Shown: positions 1 through 5,263 of the stretch, one piece after another | Layout of the letters: each line of letters starts with the position of its first letter | Position numbering within the stretch: position 1 is the stretch's first letter | Source of the DNA: Planctomycetota bacterium | GTDB taxonomy: Bacteria; Planctomycetota; Phycisphaerae; UBA1845; PWPN01 | Assembly (NCBI GenBank): GCA_020346805.1 | Contig: CP070790.1 | Coordinates: forward strand, 2,736,664 to 2,741,926 | Reading direction: 5' to 3' | Length of the DNA: 5,263 bases | Position numbers and translations under genes: made by a program | The notes under the pieces: model-generated | The model's input: the letters and a program-made list of their open reading frames with translations, nothing else | Told to the model about the DNA's origin: nothing | Database searches by the model: none

Positions 1-2
1 AT

Positions 3-1343
3 GATGCCGGTGATAAATATAATATCCAACGTTGGCGGAAAAAACTTGATGAGATTTTCGGCACAGGTGATTATACCGGCCAACTACTTGAAGCCATTCA
101 ACACGCCAGTGCAATCGTCCCACGTTTTACCAACCTCATACATGATCGAAGCAACAGATACATGCCTCAGTTCGGCTTGCCTTTAATTCACTATCTTGAA
201 ATGCCTACCCTATCGAGCTATCCCTCCGGAAATAAAACATCAGCCGACATCCTTACCCCTCAAGCTTTGACATGCAACAAAGTCTGGGCAAATCAGGATT
301 GGGGCGAGCAGATCGCAAGTATTCGTCAGCAAGTCGGCAATAACACCCCTGCCAGTGCAACTTTGCCGTCAACTATCGCTCAGGAAATCCGCGAACATGT
401 AAATATATGTCGATCGCGATTGACCGGTCTGCGCCATATTACACCGGCCTCTCCGGATCAGGCCGATAATCTTTCACTATTGTTGGACAGGATTGAGCTG
501 AACACCGTTCTTGGAGAACATCTTTACCACAAAATCAATGCCGCAATTGCCTGGCAACGGCACCAAACCAATGGTGGTCGAATTATCGATTGCACCAAAC
601 CACTTGAAAAATCGGTCGAGGCCTGGAGAACAACTGTCAGGCTTGCTGAAAAACTCTTTCCGGAGCCGGTTCGCTATTGGCAGTCACAGATTGTCTCCGT
701 GCCTCCTTGGACCCAGGGTCAAATCTCGAAAAGCTACCGATTAATTCAAGGTCACTGGCGCGATCAACTGCGACCTTTTGAACGCGAACTCAACCTCATC
801 CACCAGAGTTTATCTTCTCAACATGCGCAAGCTGATCCCCCCTTGTGGGACATACTCTCAGCGGCAGAAAAACAGAAACTTTTACCCATCCTAACGATAA
901 GCTTCGATATCATCAATGACAATCGTATTCGACTCCACAAAGGGGCGATACTCACTGATGATAATAATCTGATTGCCGGCAGGAAAAACTCATTATTCGC
1001 TGACACTCGACAATTTGATGATAACAGTTGGCACATTGTGGCCACCACCAATCCACAAACCGCCACCCTGCTAAGCTATCGTCCCTACCAAATCACCTTC
1101 GCCTATCGGATCATCGACCGTGGCCAAGGGGATCCTGCACCATTTGCGGTAGGACTAATGCCGGAGGGAGGTGGCGAAAAAATCGGGGAAAACCGTGCAT
1201 GGGGCGCGCCCAACGGGCATGGAGGTTGGCGTATCATCAAAACCCCCACACTCGAACACGACAACTATGTCGTATTTTTCGCCGTACGTGGTAGAGCCGC
1301 TATCTCCATTGACATGCTCAATATCGAAACCATCTTAAAGTAA
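3..1343 (+). CDS. C-terminal part of a large protein with helical region and lectin-like beta-sandwich (5' end outside window)
   Basis: The reading frame is open from the left edge, so this is a 5'-truncated gene with 446 visible residues ending at TAA 1341-1343. The first in-frame ATG (162) is probably not the real start: the 53 codons before it read as normal protein (for example WRKKLDEIFG) and run smoothly into it. Visible residues 1-60 include an HASAIVPRFT stretch and a QFGLPLIHYLEMP stretch. Residues about 125-285 are rich in amphipathic helices with many Trp, Leu and Arg. From about residue 295 the pattern becomes beta-rich: an SFDI segment, an AGRKNSLFADT segment, then YQITFAYR and SIDMLNIE. 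This order (strand, 'G-x-x-SL', 'Y-x-x-x-F-x-Y', final 'I-D-x-x-x-I') recalls carbohydrate-binding jelly rolls, while the helical part recalls C-terminal regions of some glycoside hydrolases. A sugar-acting enzyme or binding protein is therefore a guess. No catalytic domain is visible, and the family is not recognised. Confidence 0.8.
   Translation, partial: DAGDKYNIQRWRKKLDEIFGTGDYTGQLLEAIQHASAIVPRFTNLIHDRSNRYMPQFGLPLIHYLEMPTLSSYPSGNKTSADILTPQALTCNKVWANQDWGEQIASIRQQVGNNTPASATLPSTIAQEIREHVNICRSRLTGLRHITPASPDQADNLSLLLDRIELNTVLGEHLYHKINAAIAWQRHQTNGGRIIDCTKPLEKSVEAWRTTVRLAEKLFPEPVRYWQSQIVSVPPWTQGQISKSYRLIQGHWRDQLRPFERELNLIHQSLSSQHAQADPPLWDILSAAEKQKLLPILTISFDIINDNRIRLHKGAILTDDNNLIAGRKNSLFADTRQFDDNSWHIVATTNPQTATLLSYRPYQITFAYRIIDRGQGDPAPFAVGLMPEGGGEKIGENRAWGAPNGHGGWRIIKTPTLEHDNYVVFFAVRGRAAISIDMLNIETILK
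897..1340 (+). other. Putative C-terminal carbohydrate-binding-like beta-sandwich domain
   Basis: About 148 residues at the end of the left-hand protein alternate short hydrophobic strands with polar or glycine-rich turns (GEGGG-like loop near 1165-1180, NGHGG near 1213-1225). The pattern of an early aromatic strand, a G-x-x-SL turn, a conserved-looking W, a Y-x-x-x-F-x-Y strand and a closing I-D-x-x-x-I strand resembles CBM4/9-type or other lectin-like sandwiches. This is judged from residue pattern only. A structural model would show whether it is a jelly roll. Confidence 0.4.
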
Positions 1344-1364
1344 TGCGACAATATCTTGACAAGA
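1344..1364. other. Short convergent intergenic gap
   Basis: Only 21 bases separate the stop codons of the left-hand + gene (TAA, 1341-1343) and the last gene of the minus-strand operon (TAG, 1367-1365). The gap holds a small palindrome, TCTTGACAAGA (1354-1364). Its usable stem would be 4 bp with a 3-base loop, AT-rich and with no following T-run on either strand, so it is not a convincing intrinsic terminator. Transcripts from the two sides probably overlap, or terminators lie inside the coding ends. Confidence 0.6.
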
Positions 1365-2795
1365 CTATCGAGGCAGAGTCGTTGTTGCGGGGCGTGTTGT
1401 TACAGGTGTTGGCAATATCGATGATGTATAATCCCCTGTTTCCAGGCGGGCATACAACAAACCAACTGCATTCCCCCAACCGGGCGGCACATAAATGGTT
1501 ACTTGCCCGCCTATCCGATGTATAACAATCGCGGCGCCGTAATACCTGTTATCATCGGAAATCCAACGTATCACCGTCGGGGTATTCAGTTTTATTTTTG
1601 CCCCCACACTTCCAACGGCCCAACGGTGCTCTCTCTGTACGTGCTCTATAATTCCTATAGGTCGAATCCTGCCCAACATCGGCACTGGGCGTTCCGCCAT
1701 ATCCCAAAGCTCGACCTTATAGTCTTTTTCATTCAACAGGCGAATATCAGCACCGGCATAATCCACTTTGACCGTCTTGACCGTAAGCTCCGCAACATCC
1801 TGCCATAAACCGGCTCCCGCCGGATCCTTCTTTCTGACTTTGAACACATCGCCCACTTGAACACCATCTACTTCACCAGCGGCTAACAGACAATAATTCC
1901 CTTCGATACGAAAGATAGCCGCCGACAAAGGCCTGGACTTCAATTCCGGCGTAGAACGCACTAACGCCAGATCCCCCTCCGCAGGTAACATGGCACTGGA
2001 CGCTTCAATTATTCTGGCGAAACTCAAGGGATTCGATATTGCTTCAAGCGTCGCCACCCCAACATATCTGTCGGCCCGAAATAAATCTACCAGTCGCCCC
2101 TGAGACAATCCGTCTTCCTTGGTCCCCACAATTGTTATCAGAGCACACTCTGTACCGGGTTTAACTTCCAATACCGCGCTATTAATACGGCCCCACCGAC
2201 TATCGGCCGGACTCGGCCAAAGCTCCGCCGAATCTCCTATTTGCGGCAAGGCATTTCCTACCAAAGGCGACAGGCTAATCAATGAACTATCTTTCTTTAG
2301 AATCTTTACCAGACCTCGGGCAATAGGAATACCCTTTCGCCGTACCAGAACAGTATCATCAGGCTTGAGGCCCGCTTTTCGGCCTATGTCCAACCATGCC
2401 ATCCGCCGCCAGGGCAGGTCGCGTAAAACCAATCCCTGAATTGTCACCCCTTCCGGGATACCATCGCGTAGCACTGATACAGTCTGTTCACGTAATAATA
2501 TAGCCTTATCCCCCGCTGCCACATTTACCTGGGCATCATACAAGCGTCCGACAGAATCGGATTCGGTGACAAATAATATCGAGCCGAACGCCACCGTATT
2601 CGTATCGTCGGACAGCCAGAAATGATCCCCTACAGATACCCCGGTATTTTGCCCCATATTAAATACCAGTGTTGCCTGGTCATCTATATATTTGACTACC
2701 TCGACTTCCAACAGTGCGGAATAATCAATTTCTCGGCCGTCGGCCTCGCCGACAGCAAACACAAATACCATGAAAATAGAAAGAAAACGCATCAT
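1365..2795 (-). CDS. Secreted protein made of about five degenerate 75-85-residue beta-rich repeats
   Basis: The product is 476 residues and opens with a Sec signal peptide: MMRF, a hydrophobic core (LSIFMVFVFAV) and a plausible signal peptidase I site after AxG at residues 18-20. There is no lipobox cysteine. The mature part repeats one theme: a strand, then G-x-x-x-G(V/L)-x-x-G-D-x-x-x-(V/L), a variable loop, a V-G-x-(A/L)-x-V strand, and a closing G-D-x-A-x-L. Clear copies start near residues 31, 118, 202 and 289, and a weaker one near 375. The pattern resembles small beta-barrel modules seen in FlgT- or MreC-like envelope proteins, but no family is assigned. The tail (461-476) is rich in Thr and Pro. 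Translation starts at ATG 2795 (a second ATG follows directly) and overlaps the upstream stop as ATGA. No Shine-Dalgarno sequence is evident, so expression probably depends on coupling to the glycosyltransferase gene. It likely acts in the periplasm or at the cell surface, perhaps as a scaffold. The molecular role is unknown. Confidence 0.85.
   Translation of the reverse strand: MMRFLSIFMVFVFAVGEADGREIDYSALLEVEVVKYIDDQATLVFNMGQNTGVSVGDHFWLSDDTNTVAFGSILFVTESDSVGRLYDAQVNVAAGDKAILLREQTVSVLRDGIPEGVTIQGLVLRDLPWRRMAWLDIGRKAGLKPDDTVLVRRKGIPIARGLVKILKKDSSLISLSPLVGNALPQIGDSAELWPSPADSRWGRINSAVLEVKPGTECALITIVGTKEDGLSQGRLVDLFRADRYVGVATLEAISNPLSFARIIEASSAMLPAEGDLALVRSTPELKSRPLSAAIFRIEGNYCLLAAGEVDGVQVGDVFKVRKKDPAGAGLWQDVAELTVKTVKVDYAGADIRLLNEKDYKVELWDMAERPVPMLGRIRPIGIIEHVQREHRWAVGSVGAKIKLNTPTVIRWISDDNRYYGAAIVIHRIGGQVTIYVPPGWGNAVGLLYARLETGDYTSSILPTPVTTRPATTTLPR
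1443..2705 (-). repeat. Tandem degenerate protein repeats within the secreted protein
   Basis: Approximate units by residue: 31-100, 118-192, 202-279, 289-365 and a weak 375-451. Anchors are TGVSVGDHFWL, AGLKPDDTVLV, DGLSQGRLVDLF, DGVQVGDVFKV and VGAKIKLNTPTVI. The first, second and third units end in a GD-x-A motif (AGDKAIL, IGDSAEL, EGDLALV). The repeats are diverged at the protein level with no obvious DNA-level identity, so they are old duplications rather than recent expansion. Confidence 0.65.
2736..2795 (-). other. Predicted Sec signal peptide of the repeat protein
   Basis: Residues 1-20 show the standard arrangement: a short basic N-region (Arg3), about 12 hydrophobic residues, then a polar C-region ending in A-D-G with cleavage likely before Arg21. 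Ala at -3 and Gly at -1 fit signal peptidase I. No cysteine is near, so the product is not a lipoprotein. Confidence 0.75.
2792..2795 (-). promoter_or_regulatory. ATGA stop/start overlap coupling glycosyltransferase and repeat-protein genes
   Basis: The glycosyltransferase stop TGA (2794-2792) overlaps the ATG (2795-2793) of the secreted repeat protein. The bases just upstream (a TGCAGCCAATTCTTC context) contain no purine-rich Shine-Dalgarno element, so translation probably relies on coupling. A second ATG at 2792-2790 could also be used and would only remove one Met. Confidence 0.7.
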
Positions 2796-3889
2796 GAAGA
2801 ATTGGCTGCATGTGTTAACAAATGTGACAATTTCTGTAATAACAACTCCGGCTTTAATTCACGCATACAACAATGGTGGTGCGGACAATCCTGTACTTTT
2901 TTGATGTAACAAGGCGAACAGGGCAAATCCACTCGGGCCACCGCTTCATCTCGACCATATGGGCCGGTACGCGAGGGATTGGTCGGACCGTAAATCGCCA
3001 CCATCGGCTTGCCCAAGGCGGTGGCCAGATGCATGGGCCCGGAATCGTGCATCACTGCTACCGTTGCACCGTCAACCAGGGCGATCAACTCCGCCAGTTT
3101 CGTCTTTCCAACCAGATTTACTATGCATCCGCCTGCCTGTTCCGCTACCCGCTGAGCAATATCTGCTTCGCTGTCCATACCCACCAACACGATCCGCAAA
3201 CCATGTTGAGATTCGAGCTGCTCGGCAACTTCGGCAAAATACTCCGCCGGCCAAATTTTTGTCTGCCAACGGGTACCCGGACCAATCAAGGCATAAGACT
3301 CACCTGCAGCAATCCCCTCGGAATCGAGTATCTGCTTGATCCTGGCGCGGGACTCCTGATGAACCGGCAAATCAAAACTGATCGGTACCTGGGCAAATCC
3401 CAGGCGATTGCCGAACAGATAATAACGATCCACCGCATGCATATCTTTGTGTGGTACCGCCACCCGATGGGTATAAAACATCCACCCGAATTCCCGGGCG
3501 TTGGCAAATCCCACCCGTACTGACGCACCACTGGCCAGCGATAAAAAGCCGCTGCGAAACAAACCCTGTAAATCAACAATCAAGTCAAAGTTTCGTGCCC
3601 GCAGCGAATTAACAAATTCCATAAACTCAACCGTAATTTTGAAATTGCGGCCGATCATTCCATATCGCTTACGGTCGAATGGAATCACTTCATCCAGTGA
3701 ATGATGCCCTTCCAACAGGCCGGTACAACTATTAGATACCATCCAACTGATCTTCGCATTCGGATATCGATGGCGCAAACCGTTCAGCACCGGCAGGGCA
3801 TGAATTACATCCCCGAACGAACTCGGCTTGATAATCAATATACGCTTGAATTCTCGCTCGTTTAAATCACGCATAACAGTATTAATCAC
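2792..3889 (-). CDS. Glycosyltransferase family 9, LPS heptosyltransferase I (WaaC/RfaC)-like
   Basis: At 365 residues it is close to full length for GT9 (WaaC and WaaF are roughly 320-350). The N-terminal Rossmann domain begins RILIIKPSSFGDVIHALP (16-33), the family signature. Asp27 sits where the catalytic Asp13 of E. coli WaaC lies. DLQGLFRSG (106-114) matches the acceptor-side motif. The C-terminal domain has IGPGTRWQTKIWP (202-214), with Lys211 matching the donor-phosphate lysine, then HDSGPMHLA (281-289) and GPTNPSRTGPYG (301-312), the nucleotide-sugar site. A Cys/His-rich segment (324-341) precedes the last helix. Such enzymes transfer heptose from an ADP-heptose donor to lipid A-Kdo or core oligosaccharide at the inner face of the cytoplasmic membrane. 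The sugar and acceptor cannot be read from the sequence, so WaaC, WaaF or a core-related variant are all possible. The start taken is GTG 3889, overlapping the upstream stop. ATG 3874 (residue 6) is a reasonable alternative, as the conserved region starts only at about residue 15. Confidence 0.93.
   Translation of the reverse strand: MINTVMRDLNEREFKRILIIKPSSFGDVIHALPVLNGLRHRYPNAKISWMVSNSCTGLLEGHHSLDEVIPFDRKRYGMIGRNFKITVEFMEFVNSLRARNFDLIVDLQGLFRSGFLSLASGASVRVGFANAREFGWMFYTHRVAVPHKDMHAVDRYYLFGNRLGFAQVPISFDLPVHQESRARIKQILDSEGIAAGESYALIGPGTRWQTKIWPAEYFAEVAEQLESQHGLRIVLVGMDSEADIAQRVAEQAGGCIVNLVGKTKLAELIALVDGATVAVMHDSGPMHLATALGKPMVAIYGPTNPSRTGPYGRDEAVARVDLPCSPCYIKKVQDCPHHHCCMRELKPELLLQKLSHLLTHAANSS
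3886..3889 (-). promoter_or_regulatory. GTGA stop/start overlap coupling dehydrogenase and glycosyltransferase genes
   Basis: The dehydrogenase stop TGA (3888-3886) shares bases with the GTG start (3889-3887) of the glycosyltransferase. An AAGGTGG stretch at about 3909-3903 could serve as a ribosome site, though its roughly 13-base spacing is long. Re-initiation by the terminating ribosome is therefore likely. If ATG 3874 is the true start, the genes would instead be separated by 11 bases. Confidence 0.6.
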
Positions 3890-5157
3890 TCATGCGTAAA
3901 CGCCACCTTGATAGCCTTGCTTTTATTGCGATTTACCAAAACCTCAAAGGCTTCGCGATATTGTTCGATACCAAATCGATGGGTCAACAAGCCGGTTAAA
4001 TCCAGCTTACCTTGTTTAATTAACTCGAATACAATTTCATAAGTATGCATCTTCTTCCTGCCGTATTTCTCGATTGCCCGGCCGTTGGCCCCAATCAGGT
4101 TGAGCTCATCGAACCATAGCGGTGCGGTATCCACCAGCGTTATTTGTGAGGTTCCCACCTCGACTACCGTACTTCGTGGCGCGGCATACTTCAGGGCATC
4201 AGTCAGGCTCTTTCCTGTACCCACACAATCATAAACCACGTCGAAACCGCCGATAAACGCCTGATGGCCGAACTTCGACGGTATCACCCTTCCGTTGACG
4301 CGTTCAGCAACCTTTTTGTATCTACGGGATTGTGGATCCGCATGATCCACACAAATCATTTCCTCCACCCCAAATCGCTGCATCTTTTCTAACTGACGAT
4401 GATCAAAGTCCAAGGCCCATAGTCTGCATTTGCCACTCAACGCCCGAATTGCCGCCGCCACCCCCATACCCAGTACCCCGGCACCCAATATCAAAACCGT
4501 ATCATTGTCGGCAGGCTTATATCGCAATACCGCATGCAGAGCCCCCGCCATCGGGTCAACAAGCACCGCTTCTTCATCACTTATTTCATCCGGCACGCGA
4601 TACAACTGCGATTCGTGGGCCACAAAATATGGTGCCCAGCTCCCACCGGTAAAGGAATTCCAGCCAATCATATACCCAACCGGCAACGGGCCCGTTCTAA
4701 AATTACTGCACAAGGTAAAATGACCGGCCTTGCACTGCGGGCAAATCGGCTTGATCTCGCGGGTAGCACACGACAACGTCGGCTCCACCACCACCCGATC
4801 CCCCGGCTGCCACTGGTCCACCTTCGAACCTGCTTCCTCAACCACCGCCACATTTTCGTGTCCCAGCACCGCCGGAAAGCTGGAAAACACCTGCAGGATC
4901 GAGGCCGGGTGTTGACGTTGCATGATTGACATCATGTCCGTGCCGCAAATACCTCCCAACACCGTCTTCAGCCTGACCCAATGTTCTGAGGGAAGCGATG
5001 GAACGGGTACCGACCTCGGCCGAAGATTGGAAAAATTAGACCAGAAAACCTTCGGCACCACCCAGCCGGCAACTTTACACACCGTCCATCGTACCGCATT
5101 GAGATCGTAAACCAGCGCGGGCATCATCTTTGTTGTTCGATTGCCGTCCATGGCCAC
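3886..5157 (-). CDS. Zinc-dependent medium-chain alcohol/polyol dehydrogenase (MDR superfamily)
   Basis: The 423-residue product (from GTG 5157) has the zinc MDR layout. The GroES-like half carries GGICGTD (68-74; zinc ligand Cys71) and GHE (99-101; His100), then four cysteines of a structural zinc lobe at 130, 139, 142 and 150. LVDPMAGALHAV (199-210) puts Asp201 where related enzymes have the third catalytic ligand, often Glu. The Rossmann half has VLILGAGVLGMG (221-232), and an Asp at the end of the second strand (LWALD, 246-250) favours NAD over NADP. It is longer than the usual 340-380 residues because of extra segments at about 26-58 and 285-303. It would oxidise an alcohol, sugar or polyol, or reduce the matching carbonyl, in the cytoplasm; the substrate is unknown. 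Being first in an operon with a glycosyltransferase suggests a link to surface-sugar metabolism. The start is uncertain: GTG 5157, ATG 5151, or ATG 5127/5124. The last pair fits both the family-like MPALVYDLN beginning and the promoter candidate. Confidence 0.92.
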   Translation of the reverse strand: MAMDGNRTTKMMPALVYDLNAVRWTVCKVAGWVVPKVFWSNFSNLRPRSVPVPSLPSEHWVRLKTVLGGICGTDMMSIMQRQHPASILQVFSSFPAVLGHENVAVVEEAGSKVDQWQPGDRVVVEPTLSCATREIKPICPQCKAGHFTLCSNFRTGPLPVGYMIGWNSFTGGSWAPYFVAHESQLYRVPDEISDEEAVLVDPMAGALHAVLRYKPADNDTVLILGAGVLGMGVAAAIRALSGKCRLWALDFDHRQLEKMQRFGVEEMICVDHADPQSRRYKKVAERVNGRVIPSKFGHQAFIGGFDVVYDCVGTGKSLTDALKYAAPRSTVVEVGTSQITLVDTAPLWFDELNLIGANGRAIEKYGRKKMHTYEIVFELIKQGKLDLTGLLTHRFGIEQYREAFEVLVNRNKSKAIKVAFTHE

Positions 5158-5187
5158 ATGATATCACCCAAATCAATTAGTTGCCAA
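5158..5187 (-). promoter_or_regulatory. Candidate sigma70-type promoter with extended -10 for the three-gene operon
   Basis: On the minus strand TTGGCA (5187-5182; 5 of 6 to TTGACA) is followed after 18 bases by TATCAT (5163-5158; 5 of 6 to TATAAT). TGA just before the latter gives an extended -10 (TGn). Transcription would begin around 5152-5150. That places the +1 at or beyond the GTG at 5157 and would force translation to begin at ATG 5151 (nearly leaderless) or ATG 5127/5124. The same bases include GGGTGA (5169-5164), which could instead be a Shine-Dalgarno element 6 bases before GTG 5157. The two readings exclude each other unless another promoter lies upstream. Confidence 0.45.
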
Positions 5188-5263
5188 TATGCCTGAGATT
5201 CGCAAATACCCTTTACCATATACTATGAATATGGCACTAAGATATCCAGCGATTTGCTATTGA
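5164..5263. other. Non-coding upstream region at right edge
   Basis: This AT-rich segment before the operon shows no conserved coding signal. A 24-codon + strand frame (ATG 5189 to TGA 5263) lacks a ribosome site and looks accidental. The region most probably holds regulatory sequence, including the promoter and dyad listed separately. The neighbouring gene further right is not visible. Confidence 0.5.
5216..5234. promoter_or_regulatory. Inverted repeat CCATAT-N7-ATATGG, possible operator
   Basis: Perfect 6-bp arms (5216-5221 and 5229-5234) separated by 7 bases lie about 30 bases upstream of the -35 candidate of the minus-strand operon. The size and symmetry suit a site for a dimeric regulator, and the position suits an activator or a site for an upstream promoter. 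The sequence is AT-rich, so a chance origin is quite possible. Confidence 0.25.

Noticed and set aside
1..186. Open frame starting with ATGATG at the first base (61 codons)
   Set aside because: It overlaps the better frame that begins at base 3 and continues to 1343. Its product lacks recognisable structure, and the overlapping frame reads as typical protein straight through the region.
1354..1364. TCTTGACAAGA palindrome as an intrinsic terminator
   Set aside because: The stem is only 4 bp with a 3-base loop, AT-rich, and no T-run follows on either strand.
2873..3523. 216-codon + strand frame opposite the glycosyltransferase gene
   Set aside because: It lies antisense to a gene with full GT9 motifs. 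Its translation is rich in His, Arg and Gly with no family features, so it is a shadow of the codon pattern on the other strand.
4332..4929. Several overlapping + strand frames opposite the dehydrogenase
   Set aside because: They are Pro/His/Arg-rich translations antisense to a clearly conserved MDR gene, and no start has a ribosome site.
5160..5246. Two GATATC hexamers (5160-5165 and 5241-5246) as a repeated regulatory site
   Set aside because: Short palindromic hexamers in AT-rich sequence are common by chance. The first is explained by the candidate -10 region and no flanking similarity extends the match.
5189..5263. 24-codon + strand frame MPEIRKYPLP... ending at the window edge
   Set aside because: It has no Shine-Dalgarno sequence, lies inside an AT-rich upstream region, and a frame this short is expected by chance.

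Overview
The window shows an ordinary stretch of bacterial chromosome, very probably from a Gram-negative organism. The evidence is a family 9 (heptosyltransferase-type) glycosyltransferase and a Sec-exported protein with no Gram-positive anchor. Base composition looks close to balanced throughout and no gene stands out as recently acquired. The phylum cannot be fixed from this sequence. The style of the left-hand gene (helical region plus lectin-like C-terminal sandwich) and of the dehydrogenase loosely recalls environmental Planctomycetes/Lentisphaerae/Hydrogenedentes-type genomes, but that is an impression only.

Layout. From the left edge to 1343 (+ strand) lies the 3' portion of a large gene that begins outside the window. 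Its product has a mainly helical region and a C-terminal beta-sandwich resembling a carbohydrate-binding domain. It converges, across a 21-base gap, on a three-gene minus-strand operon read from right to left: a zinc-dependent medium-chain dehydrogenase (5157 or 5127 down to 3886), a GT9 heptosyltransferase-like enzyme (3889-2792), and a secreted protein built from about five degenerate 75-85-residue repeats (2795-1365). Both internal junctions are 4-base start/stop overlaps (GTGA and ATGA), so the three genes are almost certainly cotranscribed and translationally coupled. The last 106 bases (5158-5263) contain no convincing gene. They hold a good sigma70-type promoter candidate with an extended -10, and a 6-bp inverted repeat upstream of it.

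How the genes may work together. The glycosyltransferase points to assembly of LPS core or another surface glycan. The dehydrogenase could oxidise or reduce a sugar or polyol connected with that pathway. The exported repeat protein would act in the periplasm or envelope. This link rests on operon structure only; no substrate can be read from the sequence.

No RNA genes, insertion sequences, CRISPR arrays, attachment sites or phage genes were seen. The most unusual items are the repeat protein, the atypical insertions and zinc-site details of the dehydrogenase, and the promoter that overlaps the longest possible start of the operon's first gene. I found no clear evidence of a wholly new system.
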